Source: Streptomyces sp. NBC_00654 (GTDB lineage: Bacteria > Actinomycetota > Actinomycetes > Streptomycetales > Streptomycetaceae). From it: a stretch of 64,000 nt of DNA. The translations under genes and the position numbers were made by a program. Below are positions 51,242 through 60,133 of this stretch, in pieces. How positions within the stretch are numbered: the first letter of the stretch is position 1; each line of letters begins with the position of its first letter. The stretch is taken from contig NZ_JAPEOB010000001.1 in the NCBI RefSeq assembly GCF_026341775.1, positions 992,001 to 1,056,000 on the forward strand, read 5' to 3'. The notes beneath the pieces were generated by a model. It was given only the letters and a program-made list of their open reading frames with translations, was not told where the DNA came from and ran no database searches.

Positions 51242-52024
51242 ATGACTGTCACCGCGGAGCGGATGCCCGCCCTCTACCTCTCGCACGGCGCACCGCCGCT
51301 CGCCGACGACCCGGTCTGGCCCGGCCAGCTGGCCGCCTGGTCCGCGGGGCTGCCCCGCCCCCGCGCGATCCTGATGGTGTCCGCGCACTGGGAGGAGGCC
51401 CCGCTCGCGCTGGGCGCCACCGAGCCCGTGCCGCTGGTCTACGACTTCTGGGGCTTCCCCGAGCACTACTACGCCGTGCGGTACGACGCCCCGGGCGCCC
51501 CGCGGCTGGCCGAGAGCGTGCGCAAACTGCTGCGCGGCGCCGGTACGCCGGTGCAGGACATCCCGGACCGCGGGCTCGATCACGGTGCGTATGTGCCGCT
51601 GGTGGAGATGTTCCCGGGTGCCGACATCCCCGTACTCCAGATCTCCATGCCCACGCTGGACCCGCGGAAGCTGATGGACATCGGGCGCAAACTCGCCCCT
51701 CTGCGCGACGAGGGCGTACTGATCGTCGGCAGCGGCTTCTTCACACACAACCTGGCGGCCCTGCGGCACCCGGGCGGCGGCATCCCCGGCTGGTCGGCCG
51801 AGTTCGACGACTGGGGCGACCGGGCGCTCCAGGAGCAGGACATCGATGCCCTGCTGGACTTCGAGCACAAGTCTCCGGCGGGCCGGCTGGCGCACCCGCG
51901 CACCGAGCACTTCGCGCCCCTGTTCGTGACGCTGGGCGCCTCCGAGGACGAACTCGACCGCGGGCGCAGCGTCATCGACGGATTCTGGATGGGGCTGGCG
52001 AAGCGCTCGGTGCAGTTCGGCTGA
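51242..52024 (+). CDS. DODA-type extradiol dioxygenase family protein
   Basis: 260 residues of the class III extradiol (LigB/DODA) family. The likely metal-binding histidines sit in L-S-H-G-A-P, S-A-H-W-E, D-H-G-A-Y-V-P-L and T-H-N-L. These enzymes open catechol-like rings using Fe or Zn; the physiological substrate here is unknown. ATG 51242 follows GGGGAAG. It is regulated probably by the divergent MarR through the 51119-51132 site. Confidence 0.88.
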   Translation: MTVTAERMPALYLSHGAPPLADDPVWPGQLAAWSAGLPRPRAILMVSAHWEEAPLALGATEPVPLVYDFWGFPEHYYAVRYDAPGAPRLAESVRKLLRGAGTPVQDIPDRGLDHGAYVPLVEMFPGADIPVLQISMPTLDPRKLMDIGRKLAPLRDEGVLIVGSGFFTHNLAALRHPGGGIPGWSAEFDDWGDRALQEQDIDALLDFEHKSPAGRLAHPRTEHFAPLFVTLGASEDELDRGRSVIDGFWMGLAKRSVQFG

Positions 52025-52031
52025 GTTCTCT

Positions 52032-53045
52032 CTACAGGGCCGGCGGGTTCAGTTCGATCGCGCGCCGGGCCGCCGCGAGGGCGGTCGCGTCGCCGACGTC
52101 CAGCGCGGTGTCGGTGAACTTGATGGTGTGGTCGTCGCCGTGCGCGGCCGCCCGCTCGAACAGTTCCTCGGCCGTGGTGGCCGCCGGTGCGTACGGGGCA
52201 GGTGCGGCGGGTGTGTAGGCGGCGGTGACCGCGGCGCTCGCGGCCCAGGCCGCCGCCAGGCTCGGGGCCCACAGCTCGCGGGGGAGCGCGGGCAGGGTGC
52301 GCAGCACCGCGTTGGGCGCGGTCGCCGCGTGTACCAGCATGATCGGCTCGCCGTACCCGTGAGTGGCGTAACGGTGGGTCGAGGCCCGGACCAGCTCCTC
52401 GAGTGCGGTGCGGGCGGCGTCCGGGCCGGCGGGAGTCCGCTCGGGCCAGCCCGGGAATCCGGTGAGCTGCGCCAGCCGGTCCAGTACGCCGCCGCTCTGC
52501 ACGGCCACCGCGGGCACCGCGTCCAGCGCGGCGGCGGCGCTCGGCGCGGGGGTGAGCGTGGGGAGGTCCGGCAGCGGCTGGTGCCGGGCGGCCCAGTAGC
52601 CGAGAGCGTGGGCCAGCTCCTGGACGCGGGGCGCGGTCGGCTCCCCGGCCAGCAGGGTGCGTACGGAGTGGCCCACCCGGATCACCGGGTGGGTGGCGCC
52701 CGCCGCGATGCCGGGCAGCAGGGTCGGCCACCACTCGGCGAGTACGTCGCGCCAGGGACGCTCGGCCGTCTCCCGCTCGAAGTACGCCGTCCAGTCGGCG
52801 ATGCGGCGCGGATCGCCGAGCGCCTCCCGCCAGTTCCGTGCGGTCACCGGCGCATCGGTGTCCGGCATGTCCTCCAGCTTCGCCTTGTAGTGGTCGAGCC
52901 AGCGGTGCACGGCCGGGGCCTGGCCGTGCCGTACCAGTGCCTCCACGGCCATCGGCCCGTGATTGCTGAGCCAGCCGTCGCGCTCGGGACCCGAGAGATG
53001 GAGGCGCTCCAGGGCTTCGTCGAGGGTTCCTGTGGTGTCGTCCAT
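52032..53045 (-). CDS. Questin oxidase-like (DUF4243) protein
   Basis: 337 residues, helical, with the family start D-E-A-L-E-R-L, then S-N-H-G-P-M-A-V-E-A-L-V-R-H-G and W-L-D-H-Y. Mid-chain G-Y-W-A-A-R-H and a C-terminal H-G-D-D-H-T-I-K-F-T are also present. Fungal questin oxidase (GedK) is a Baeyer-Villiger-type enzyme acting on anthraquinones; bacterial members are mostly uncharacterised. It is convergent with the dioxygenase gene with an 8-bp gap. Confidence 0.8.
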   Translation of the reverse strand: MDDTTGTLDEALERLHLSGPERDGWLSNHGPMAVEALVRHGQAPAVHRWLDHYKAKLEDMPDTDAPVTARNWREALGDPRRIADWTAYFERETAERPWRDVLAEWWPTLLPGIAAGATHPVIRVGHSVRTLLAGEPTAPRVQELAHALGYWAARHQPLPDLPTLTPAPSAAAALDAVPAVAVQSGGVLDRLAQLTGFPGWPERTPAGPDAARTALEELVRASTHRYATHGYGEPIMLVHAATAPNAVLRTLPALPRELWAPSLAAAWAASAAVTAAYTPAAPAPYAPAATTAEELFERAAAHGDDHTIKFTDTALDVGDATALAAARRAIELNPPAL

Positions 53046-53458
53046 GCCACTTCACGCTAGAGACCCGCGGGGCGGCGCGTATCGGGCCGCGGTCCCGGTC
53101 GGTATCGGTCCGAGGTCCCGGCCGGGATCGGGCCGCGGTCCCGGTCGTATCGGTCCGGGGTCCTGGTTCCGGAGGCCGCCCGGCTTCCGGCTGCCGACAA
53201 TGCGGACATCCTGAGCAACCGGTGGACGTTACGGGTCGTCTTCAGGGGTGGGGGGCGCAGTCGGGGGCGTCGGGTGAAAGAGGCCGTTCGCGTGTGAGCG
53301 CGGTCTCACGGGCGACATGGTGGCAGATGTCCGTGAGTGCCCCCGGATCGGCTTCCGTACCGGTCCTGACCTGCGCTTCCGCGGGTAAGGACGGCATGCC
53401 TCCGGCGACCGGCGGCGGACAGGGTACTGCATGATCGCGAAAATGAATGAGTGGCATG
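53046..53458. other. Gene-poor region upstream of hrdD
   Basis: About 410 bp. At 53075-53165 are imperfect repeats of CCGCGGTCCCGGTCG separated by TATCGG. A 71-codon minus-strand frame (53242-53457) has mixed composition and might be a small protein, but has no recognised motif. The SigR promoter of hrdD follows. Confidence 0.4.
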
Positions 53459-53484
53459 GGAATTCTGTCCGGATTCCAGTCGTT
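53459..53484 (+). promoter_or_regulatory. SigR (SigmaR)-type promoter of hrdD
   Basis: GGAAT (53459-53463) is followed after exactly 18 bases by GTT (53482-53484), the thiol-stress sigma factor SigR consensus GGAAT-N18-GTT. It lies 61 bp upstream of the hrdD start. In S. coelicolor hrdD is known as a SigR target. Confidence 0.75.
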
Positions 53485-53544
53485 GTTTCCATCGGATGCA
53501 GGGCACCCGAAAGGTGTCGCGACCTACATAGCAAGGGAGCACGC

Positions 53545-54540
53545 ATGGCAACCCGTGCCGTCGCCCGTCGTTCGTCCACCACCGGTGGGACCGACCGGGC
53601 AAGCAGTGTTCGCGCCACAGGCGAGATCGCCGATCGCGACCTGGTCGGCATGTACCTGGACGAGATCGCACGCACACCACTGCTCGACGCCGCGAAGGAA
53701 GTCGACCTCTCGCAGACCATCGAGGCGGGCGTCTACGCCCAGCAGATCCTCGACGGCGAAGTGGAGAGCGAAGCCGGTGGGGCGAAGCGTGAGGAGCTGG
53801 AGGCGCTGGTCGCCGAGGGCGAGCGCGCCAAGGACATATTCATCCGTTCCAACCTCCGGCTCGTCGTTGCCGTGGCCCGACGCTATCCGCGGGCGGGGCT
53901 GCCCCTGCTCGACCTGATCCAGGAGGGCAACGCGGGCCTGGTGCGCGCGGTCGAGAAGTTCGACTACGCCAAGGGCTTCAAGTTCTCCACGTACGCGACG
54001 TGGTGGATCCGTCAGGCCATCACGCGTTCCATAGCCGACCAGTCCCGCACCATCCGGCTTCCCGTCCACCTGGTGGAGGAGCTCGGCCGGATACGCCGGG
54101 TACAGCGCGAGTTCAACCGCGAGCACGGACGCGACCCGGAGCACGCGGAGATCGCCGCCGAGCTCGACTCCAACGCTGAGCGGGTCGGCAATGTCCTGGA
54201 CTGGGCCCGTGACCCGGTCAGCCTGAACATGTCCGTGGACGACGACGGCGACACGCAGTTCGGTGATCTGCTGGAGGACACCTCCGCCGTCTCGCCCGAG
54301 CAGTCCGTGATGACCTTGCTGCGCAGCGAGGAGCTGGAGGACCTGATCGGCAAGCTGGACAACCGGACGGCTTCGATCATCAAGATGCGCTACGGCATAG
54401 AGGACGGCCGCGAGCGGACCCTCACCGAGGTGGGCAAGGAACACGGCCTCACCCGGGAGCGGATCCGCCAGATCGAGAAGCACGCGTTGCTCGAATTGAA
54501 GCGAATGGCTCACGACACGGGCTTTGACGCTGCGGCGTGA
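53545..54540 (+). CDS. hrdD: RNA polymerase sigma factor HrdD (group 2 sigma-70)
   Basis: 331 residues, nearly the size of HrdD (332). Region 1.2 begins D-L-V-G-M-Y-L-D-E-I-A-R. Region 2 has L-L-D-L-I-Q-E-G-N-A-G-L and the -10-recognising F-S-T-Y-A-T-W-W-I-R-Q-A-I. Region 4 has L-T-E-V-G-K-E-H-G-L-T-R-E-R-I-R-Q-I-E. It lacks the long region 1.1 of the principal sigma factor HrdB. ATG 53545 follows AAGGGAG. Its upstream SigR promoter links it to thiol stress. The symbol is given on overall identity to HrdD as I know it, versus the paralogues HrdA and HrdC. Confidence 0.85.
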   Translation: MATRAVARRSSTTGGTDRASSVRATGEIADRDLVGMYLDEIARTPLLDAAKEVDLSQTIEAGVYAQQILDGEVESEAGGAKREELEALVAEGERAKDIFIRSNLRLVVAVARRYPRAGLPLLDLIQEGNAGLVRAVEKFDYAKGFKFSTYATWWIRQAITRSIADQSRTIRLPVHLVEELGRIRRVQREFNREHGRDPEHAEIAAELDSNAERVGNVLDWARDPVSLNMSVDDDGDTQFGDLLEDTSAVSPEQSVMTLLRSEELEDLIGKLDNRTASIIKMRYGIEDGRERTLTEVGKEHGLTRERIRQIEKHALLELKRMAHDTGFDAAA

Positions 54541-54615
54541 GCCAATAACCCGTAACCTCCCAATCAAGCCGGTTCGCACCGGCCCACCCGACCGGTTCAT
54601 GCCGGTCCCCTGAGC

Positions 54616-54652
54616 TGAGTCCCGGCGCCCACCCCCCCCGGCGCCGGGGCTC
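54616..54652. terminator. Bidirectional terminator between hrdD and the WYL gene
   Basis: A 13-bp stem (GAGTCCCGGCGCC with GGCGCCGGGGCTC, one G-T pair) around an 11-base C-rich loop, lying between convergent genes. Confidence 0.7.
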
Positions 54653-54696
54653 ATTCATGTGTGCGGGGCGCGACGCCCTGTGCGCGGGCGCCCCGC

Positions 54697-55875
54697 TCAG
54701 GATGCGGCAGGCGGTGCCGCCGGTGCCTCCGCCGGTGCCTCCGCGGGGGATGCGGGGGCCGGGCCGGGCCGCGTGGCACGTGCCAGGCGGGCGCCCAGGC
54801 CGGCGACGTACTCCACCAGCTGCGGCGGACCGTGCACCGAGAACTCGCAGTCCACCAGGGCCAGCCGCAGGGCCAGCCACTCCAGCGAGTCGGAGGAGAC
54901 GGCGCGCAGCCGGCAGCTCTGCTCCCCGGTCACCTCCGGCGCACCGAAGGCCGCGGGCAGCCGCGCCGCCACGAACTCCGCGGGCGCCCCGAAACTCACG
55001 TCGAAGCGCAGCTCCGGCTTCATCCGGGCCATCGAACGGGCCAGGAACTTCGCGGCGTCCCCGCTCCCGTCGCCCCTCGTGCCTCCCCCGCGCTCGCCGC
55101 CCCGGCCGCTCCTGCCTCCCTTGCCGCTCCTGCCCGTCCCGTTGTTCCCGCCGGTCCTGCCCGTCCCGCCGTCCCCGCCGTTCCCACCGCCATCGCCGGC
55201 CTCCTCGTCCTCACCGGGCAGCGGCCGGGGAACGAACCGGGCACCTGTCGCGAACGGCTCACTGACCCGGTCCACCCGGAACGTACGCCAGTCCTCGCGC
55301 TGGAGGTCGTACGCGACCAGATACCAGCGCCGCCCGGTGCTCACCAGCCGGTACGGCTCGACCTGCCGCTTCGTCTCGGTGCCGTCCCCCTTACGGTAGG
55401 TGAACCGCAGCCGCTCCTGCCCGGTGGCCGCCGAGGCGAGCGTCGTCAGGGTCTGTGGATCGATGAGGGAACCGTCGCCCCGGGTCAGCGGGACCGTGGC
55501 GTGCTGAAGCGCCGAGACTCGGTGCCGCAGCCGTGAGGGCAGCACCTGTTCCAGCTTCGCCAGGGCGCGTACGGAGGCCTCGTCGACGCCCTCGATGGCA
55601 TGCCCGGCGCCTGCCCGCAGCCCCACCGCGATGGCCACCGCCTCCTCGTCGTCCAGCAGCAGCGGCGGCATGGCGGTGCCCGCGACGAGGCGGTAGCCGC
55701 CGACCGAACCGCGCGAGGCCTCGACCGGATAGCCCAGCTCGCGCAGCCGGTCGATGTCGCGGCGGATCGTCCGCGCGCTGACGTCGAGCCGCTCGGCAAG
55801 CTCGCTGCCCGGCCACTCGCGGGGCGTCTGGAGGAGCGACAGCAGATTCAGCAGTCGTGCCGAGGTATCGGTCAT
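54697..55875 (-). CDS. WYL-domain transcriptional regulator
   Basis: 392 residues. The HTH (about 1-60) reads L-L-N-L-L-S-L-L-Q and V-S-A-R-T-I-R-R-D-I-D-R-L-R-E-L-G-Y-P-V. The WYL domain contains R-W-Y-L-V-A-Y-D and R-T-F-R-V-D-R-V. Between the WYL core and the C-terminal domain is a Gly-rich insertion of about 45 residues (roughly 225-270) made of G-G-x-G repeats. It is divergent from an MFS exporter with a 17-bp palindrome between. ATG 55875 is chosen; the transcript may be nearly leaderless. Confidence 0.85.
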   Translation of the reverse strand: MTDTSARLLNLLSLLQTPREWPGSELAERLDVSARTIRRDIDRLRELGYPVEASRGSVGGYRLVAGTAMPPLLLDDEEAVAIAVGLRAGAGHAIEGVDEASVRALAKLEQVLPSRLRHRVSALQHATVPLTRGDGSLIDPQTLTTLASAATGQERLRFTYRKGDGTETKRQVEPYRLVSTGRRWYLVAYDLQREDWRTFRVDRVSEPFATGARFVPRPLPGEDEEAGDGGGNGGDGGTGRTGGNNGTGRSGKGGRSGRGGERGGGTRGDGSGDAAKFLARSMARMKPELRFDVSFGAPAEFVAARLPAAFGAPEVTGEQSCRLRAVSSDSLEWLALRLALVDCEFSVHGPPQLVEYVAGLGARLARATRPGPAPASPAEAPAEAPAAPPAAS

Positions 55876-55897
55876 GGGTTCAGGATGCCGGTCCAAC

Positions 55898-55914
55898 AGG
55901 TCATGAACTGACCT
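55898..55914. promoter_or_regulatory. Palindromic operator between WYL regulator and MFS exporter
   Basis: AGGTCA-TGAAC-TGACCT is a perfect 6+5+6 inverted repeat in the 61-bp gap between the two starts. A further half-site-like GGGTCT follows. It is a probable site of the divergent WYL regulator. Confidence 0.6.
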
Positions 55915-55936
55915 AATGGGTCTCTAGCTTCTCCGC

Positions 55937-57556
55937 ATGCCTTCTTCCGAATCACTGCCGTCCACGGCGGCCGCACCCATGGAGCCGAAGGGGCCGACAG
56001 CCCCGGTGGCCCCCGCCGACAGGCGCCGCTGGTTCGCGCTCGCCATCGTGATGACCGCTGCCTTCATGGACCTGGTCGACGTCACGATCGTCAACATCGC
56101 CATCCCGAGCATCAAGCGGGACACCGGCGCCTCCTTCACCTCGATCCAGTGGATCACCGCCGGATACGCCCTCGCGTTCGCCGCCGGGCTGATCACCGGC
56201 GGCCGGCTCGGCGACATCTACGGCCGCAAGCGGCTCTTCCTCATCGGCATCGGCGGCTTCACCCTCGCCTCGGCCCTCTGCGGCTTCGCCGCGAACCCGG
56301 AGATGCTGGTCGCCTCCCGCATCCTCCAGGGCGGCATGGCGTCGCTGATGGTGCCGCAGGTGCTGTCGATCGTCCATGCCACCTTCCCGGCGCACGAGCG
56401 CGGCAAGGTCTTCGGCCTGTTCGGGGCGATCGTCGGACTCGGCGCCGTCTCCGGACCGCTGCTGGGCGCGCTGCTCACCGAGTGGAACCTCTTCGGGCTC
56501 GAATGGCGCCCGATCTTCCTGATCAACCTGCCGGTCGGCATCGCGGGACTGATCCTGGGGCGGAGGTTCATCAGCGAGTCGAAGGCGCCGAAGGCGCTCC
56601 GCCTCGACCTGGTGGGCGTCCTCCTGGTCACGCTGGGCCTGCTGATGCTGCTGTACCCGCTCACGCGCGGCCGCGAGCTGGGCTGGCCGCTCTGGGGCCA
56701 CGTATCGATGGTGGGCAGTCTGCTCGTGTTCCTGGCGCTGATCGCGTACGAACGGCACAAGGCCCGTTCGGACGCCTCGCCGCTCATCGAGCTGTCGCTG
56801 TTCCGCGTCAAGAGCTTCGCCGCGGGCATCGCCGTACAGCTGACCTTCGGCATCGGCCTCGGCATCTTCTTCCTCGTCTGGACGCTCTACATGCAGATGG
56901 GCCTGGGCTGGAGCGAGCTGCGGGCGGGTACGACGGGCATTCCGTTCTCGATTGCCGTCTCGGTCGCCGCCGGGGTCTCGGTGCAGAAGCTCGTACCCCG
57001 CTTCGGCCGCAAGGTCCTCCAGGCGGGCGCGCTGCTGATGATCACTGGGCTGCTGCTCTACATCTGGGAGGCGGAGCGGTACGGCATGGGCATCGAGGCA
57101 TGGCAGATGGCCCTGCCGCTGGTGGTCATGGGCGTGGGGATGGGGCTGATCGTGGCCCCGCTGACGGACGCGGTGCTCTCCGAAGTGCCCAAGGAGCACG
57201 CGGGATCGGCGTCCGGGCTGATCAACACGGTCCAGCAGATGGGTACGGCGCTGGGGCTGGGGCTGGTGTCGGTCGTCTTCTTCGGGGCGATCGGTGACCG
57301 GCTCGGCCCGGAGGCGGTGGGCCCGGCGTTCGTGAACGCGTTCCAGCAGTCGCTGTGGTGGGTGGCCGGAGTGCTCGCGGTGATCTTCCTGGTGATGTTC
57401 GCGCTGCCCGCCAGGCCGCGGGCCCATGTGGAGGGCGCGGGGGACGACGGTACGGAGGCGGACGGCACGAGGGGTGCGGACGGCACGGGTCGTGCTGGTT
57501 CCGCAGCCGGGACCGGTGACACCGGGGCCACCAAGGAGCCGGCGCTGACGCACTGA
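55937..57556 (+). CDS. MFS exporter (DHA2 type)
   Basis: 539 residues with 14 predicted helices. It has M-D-L-V-D-V-T-I-V-N-I-A-I-P, G-R-L-G-D-I-Y-G-R-K and the second-half G-S-A-S-G-L-I-N-T-V-Q-Q motif of the EmrB/QacA family. The hydrophilic tail is Gly/Thr/Asp-rich. It is likely under control of the divergent WYL regulator. The start ATG is 22 bases after the palindrome, so repressor binding would block transcription or translation initiation. Confidence 0.88.
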   Translation: MPSSESLPSTAAAPMEPKGPTAPVAPADRRRWFALAIVMTAAFMDLVDVTIVNIAIPSIKRDTGASFTSIQWITAGYALAFAAGLITGGRLGDIYGRKRLFLIGIGGFTLASALCGFAANPEMLVASRILQGGMASLMVPQVLSIVHATFPAHERGKVFGLFGAIVGLGAVSGPLLGALLTEWNLFGLEWRPIFLINLPVGIAGLILGRRFISESKAPKALRLDLVGVLLVTLGLLMLLYPLTRGRELGWPLWGHVSMVGSLLVFLALIAYERHKARSDASPLIELSLFRVKSFAAGIAVQLTFGIGLGIFFLVWTLYMQMGLGWSELRAGTTGIPFSIAVSVAAGVSVQKLVPRFGRKVLQAGALLMITGLLLYIWEAERYGMGIEAWQMALPLVVMGVGMGLIVAPLTDAVLSEVPKEHAGSASGLINTVQQMGTALGLGLVSVVFFGAIGDRLGPEAVGPAFVNAFQQSLWWVAGVLAVIFLVMFALPARPRAHVEGAGDDGTEADGTRGADGTGRAGSAAGTGDTGATKEPALTH

Positions 57557-57695
57557 CGTACCGGCGCACTGACGTGCCGGCACGGTGAGGTGGCCGGCGC
57601 ACTGACGTGCCGGCTCGCGGTGAGGTGGCCGGGGGCTGAGCCCGGCCGATGCCTCCGCCGGTGTCCCGCCGACGCCCTCACCGGCGTCCCGGCCG

Positions 57696-57741
57696 ACGGC
57701 TGCCCGCGCGCCCTGTACGAACAGGGGGCGCGGGCAGCCGT
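57696..57741. terminator. 21-bp hairpin terminator between convergent genes
   Basis: 57696-57716 pairs with 57721-57741 over 21 positions with one mismatch around a 4-base loop. It serves the MFS gene on + and the DUF6227 gene on -. Confidence 0.75.
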
Positions 57742-57748
57742 GCGTGGG

Positions 57749-58495
57749 TCAGCAGATCCGGGTGCGGTTCTCCATGGCCGCGCGGGCGTCGCGCTCGGCC
57801 CCGTACACCTCGCACATGTGGCGGCCGTCCGGGGTAGCCGTGTGCTCGACCTCCCACAGGCTCGTCTCGCTGCCGTCCAGCAGCAGGAAGGCGTGCTCGT
57901 AGAGCGTGAAGCCCGCGTCCTGCCCGTCGACACGGCACTGGCGCCCGAAGATCTGGGTGATGTGGTGGGCGAAGGCGGCCCGCAGCATCCGGGCGGTCTC
58001 CTCGCCCGGCCGGTCGCCGTTCTCCGCGCGGCGCAGGACGCGGCGGGCGTGGTCCGCCGAGTTGTCCGGTGCGTACATCCGGGGCAGCGGGGCCGGGGGA
58101 GCGGACATCAGGAGGGTGAGGACCTCCAGGTCCGGCTGCGGGCCGTCGTCGCCGAAGACCGGGGCGTCCGAGAAGCTCCCGGCCAGCCTGGTGGCGGCGA
58201 CATGGGCGTCGGCCTCGTCGTCGTACAGCTCGTGGCGGCGGGGGACCGTGATGTCCCGGCCGCCGCTGTGGACCAGCTCCCACAGGGTCAGGGCGGAGCC
58301 GTCGGAGAGGAGATAGGTGTGCCGGTAGGTCTCACGGTGCAGGACGGAGCTGTGGTGCGAGGAATGCAGGGCACTGCTGTGCGCCAGAGCCGTACCGAGT
58401 CGGTCGACCGTGATGTCGGGCAGGTCGAACGAGTTGAGGGCGCGTCGCAGGAGTCGGTCGAGGTGCTGCTCGGTTGTCTCGTACGGATCGCTCAA
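57749..58495 (-). CDS. DUF6227 family protein
   Basis: 248 residues if started at TTG 58495, which follows GGAG with eight bases between and matches the family start S-D-P-Y-E-T-T-E-Q-H-L. ATG 58540 is an alternative. Two halves each carry a strand-rich module: T-L-W-E-L-V-H-S and S-L-W-E-V-E-H-T. No enzyme motif is visible; the protein is Streptomyces-specific in my knowledge and the function is unknown. Confidence 0.78.
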   Translation of the reverse strand: MSDPYETTEQHLDRLLRRALNSFDLPDITVDRLGTALAHSSALHSSHHSSVLHRETYRHTYLLSDGSALTLWELVHSGGRDITVPRRHELYDDEADAHVAATRLAGSFSDAPVFGDDGPQPDLEVLTLLMSAPPAPLPRMYAPDNSADHARRVLRRAENGDRPGEETARMLRAAFAHHITQIFGRQCRVDGQDAGFTLYEHAFLLLDGSETSLWEVEHTATPDGRHMCEVYGAERDARAAMENRTRIC

Positions 58496-58738
58496 GGTGC
58501 TGTCTCCAGGCCGTCGCCGCGTGTTACTTGATGCGTGCATAACGTAGTCCCTGGGTCTGACATCGTGACCGGGGTTCGTAAAAACGTAGGGCACACGCAG
58601 AAAGTTCCCGGACGATTTCGGGAGGTTCGGGTGAACTTCCTTGCCGGGGCGGTCAGTCGGGCCGCTGTGCGCCCCCTCGGTGACGATGCCCCGGCGGCTG
58701 CCGTTGGTGCGTGCCGCCGCCCAGGGGCGCCGCTCATG

Positions 58739-59818
58739 TCAGCCGCCGTAGAGGTCCGTGTACGAGGGGAACGCGCCCCCCGGGCCCTCGGTCCCCTCGG
58801 CCGCGCGTACCGCCTTCACGATGGCGCGGGCGAGGGTGTCGGCGCCCGCGGCGAGGATCTCGTTCAGCGCGACCGGATTTCCCGGCGTGAGCGGCAGCTG
58901 CCCCGTGGCCAGGGCGAAGACCGTATCTCCGTCGGTCAGCAGATGGACGGGACGCACGGCGCGCGCCAGTCCGTCGTGCGCGGTGCCCGCCAGCTTCTGG
59001 GCCTGGGCCCGTACGAGGGCGGCGTCGGTGGCGACGACGGCGATGGTGGTGTTGAAGGGCGGGGCGCCGCCCCCGGCCGCCTCATGCGCCTCCTGCGCCC
59101 GTGTGAGCCGCCGCAGCGCCTCACGGTGCGCCTCGGGTGACGGATGCGCGGGCGGCTCCCCCGCGCCGTACTCCCCGTAGAGCACCCCGGTCCTCGGATC
59201 CAGGACCGACCCCGCCGCGTTGACCGCGGCGAGCGCGGCGACGGTCACCCCGGAGGCGAGCCGCACGCTCGCCGTGCCGATGCCGCCCTTGAGCCGCCCG
59301 GCCACCGCCCCGGTTCCCGCGCCGACCGCTCCCTCGGCCACCGGCGCCCCCGATTCCGAGGCGGCGGCGGCCATCACCGCGGCGCGGCCGGTCGAGGCGT
59401 CGGGGCGGGCCCGCCAGTCACCGCCGCGCCCCAGGTCGAAGAGGCAGGCGGCCGGAACGACCGGTACCACCTGATCCGGGCGGGGGCCGACCCTGACGCC
59501 CCGGCCCTGCTCCTCCAGCCAGGCCATCACGCCGGACGCGGCGTCCAGGCCGTACGCGCTGCCGCCCGTGAGGACCACCGCGTCGACCCGCTGCACCAGA
59601 TTGCGCGGGTCCAGCGCGTCCGTCTCCCGGGTCCCCGGTCCGCCGCCGCGCACATCCACGGCGGCCACGGCGCCGCCCTCGGGCGCCAGTACGACGGTGG
59701 TTCCGCTCAGGGCGCCCTCTCCGGCCACCCGGGCATGGCCGACGCGGATACCGGCCACATCGGTCAGCGCGTCCCTCCTCGGCGGCTCCGGGCGGCGGCG
59801 GGGGTCTTCACGGGTCAT
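58739..59818 (-). CDS. P1/S58-family peptidase (DmpA-like aminopeptidase)
   Basis: 359 residues of the N-terminal-nucleophile-like DmpA/BapA family. It has V-R-G-G-G-P-G-T-R-E-T and L-T-G-G-S-A-Y-G-L-D-A-A. G-A-V-G-A-G-T-G-A-V is also present, and N-T-T-I-A-V-V-A-T-D lies near the usual self-cleavage region. Members release N-terminal amino acids or D-amino-acid or beta-peptides. ATG 59818 has GAGGAG six bases upstream. It is divergent from pflB, with the Rex site between. Confidence 0.85.
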   Translation of the reverse strand: MTREDPRRRPEPPRRDALTDVAGIRVGHARVAGEGALSGTTVVLAPEGGAVAAVDVRGGGPGTRETDALDPRNLVQRVDAVVLTGGSAYGLDAASGVMAWLEEQGRGVRVGPRPDQVVPVVPAACLFDLGRGGDWRARPDASTGRAAVMAAAASESGAPVAEGAVGAGTGAVAGRLKGGIGTASVRLASGVTVAALAAVNAAGSVLDPRTGVLYGEYGAGEPPAHPSPEAHREALRRLTRAQEAHEAAGGGAPPFNTTIAVVATDAALVRAQAQKLAGTAHDGLARAVRPVHLLTDGDTVFALATGQLPLTPGNPVALNEILAAGADTLARAIVKAVRAAEGTEGPGGAFPSYTDLYGG

Positions 59819-59930
59819 CACATGCTCCTCGGTACTGGGCTGCTCGGGCCTCGGACGGCTCGGCGGTGATGCTGCGGGCTATGCGGACGAACGTACAGGC
59901 GGGGTGAGCGGCAAGAGCCGGGAAATTTCT

Positions 59931-59946
59931 TGTGAAAGAATTCACA
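59931..59946. promoter_or_regulatory. Rex operator upstream of pflB
   Basis: TGTGAA-AGAA-TTCACA, a perfect inverted repeat that extends to CTTGTGAA/TTCACAAG at 59929-59948. It matches the Streptomyces Rex consensus TGTGAA-N4-TTCACA. Rex leaves its operators when NADH/NAD+ rises under oxygen limitation. The site lies 188 bp upstream of pflB and 113 bp from the divergent peptidase start. Confidence 0.82.
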
Positions 59947-60133
59947 AGCGAACTAAGGTCCAAAGTCCCGGAGAAACCCGCAGTTCAGAAGGGGTGTGCC
60001 CGCGCACGTGCGGAAACGGTGGGGACCTTTGGCCTTTCGCCGGGGACCAATGCGGCCATCCGGAAGCGGAAATCGGGCGTGGAATGGAGGCAGAGAAAAA
60101 GAGGCGCACGGACGGAATCGGAAGGTACGGGCC

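Noticed and set aside
53242..53457. 71-codon minus-strand frame near the hrdD promoter
   Set aside because: Composition is mixed and protein-like in part, but there is no ribosome site or family match; left as possible.
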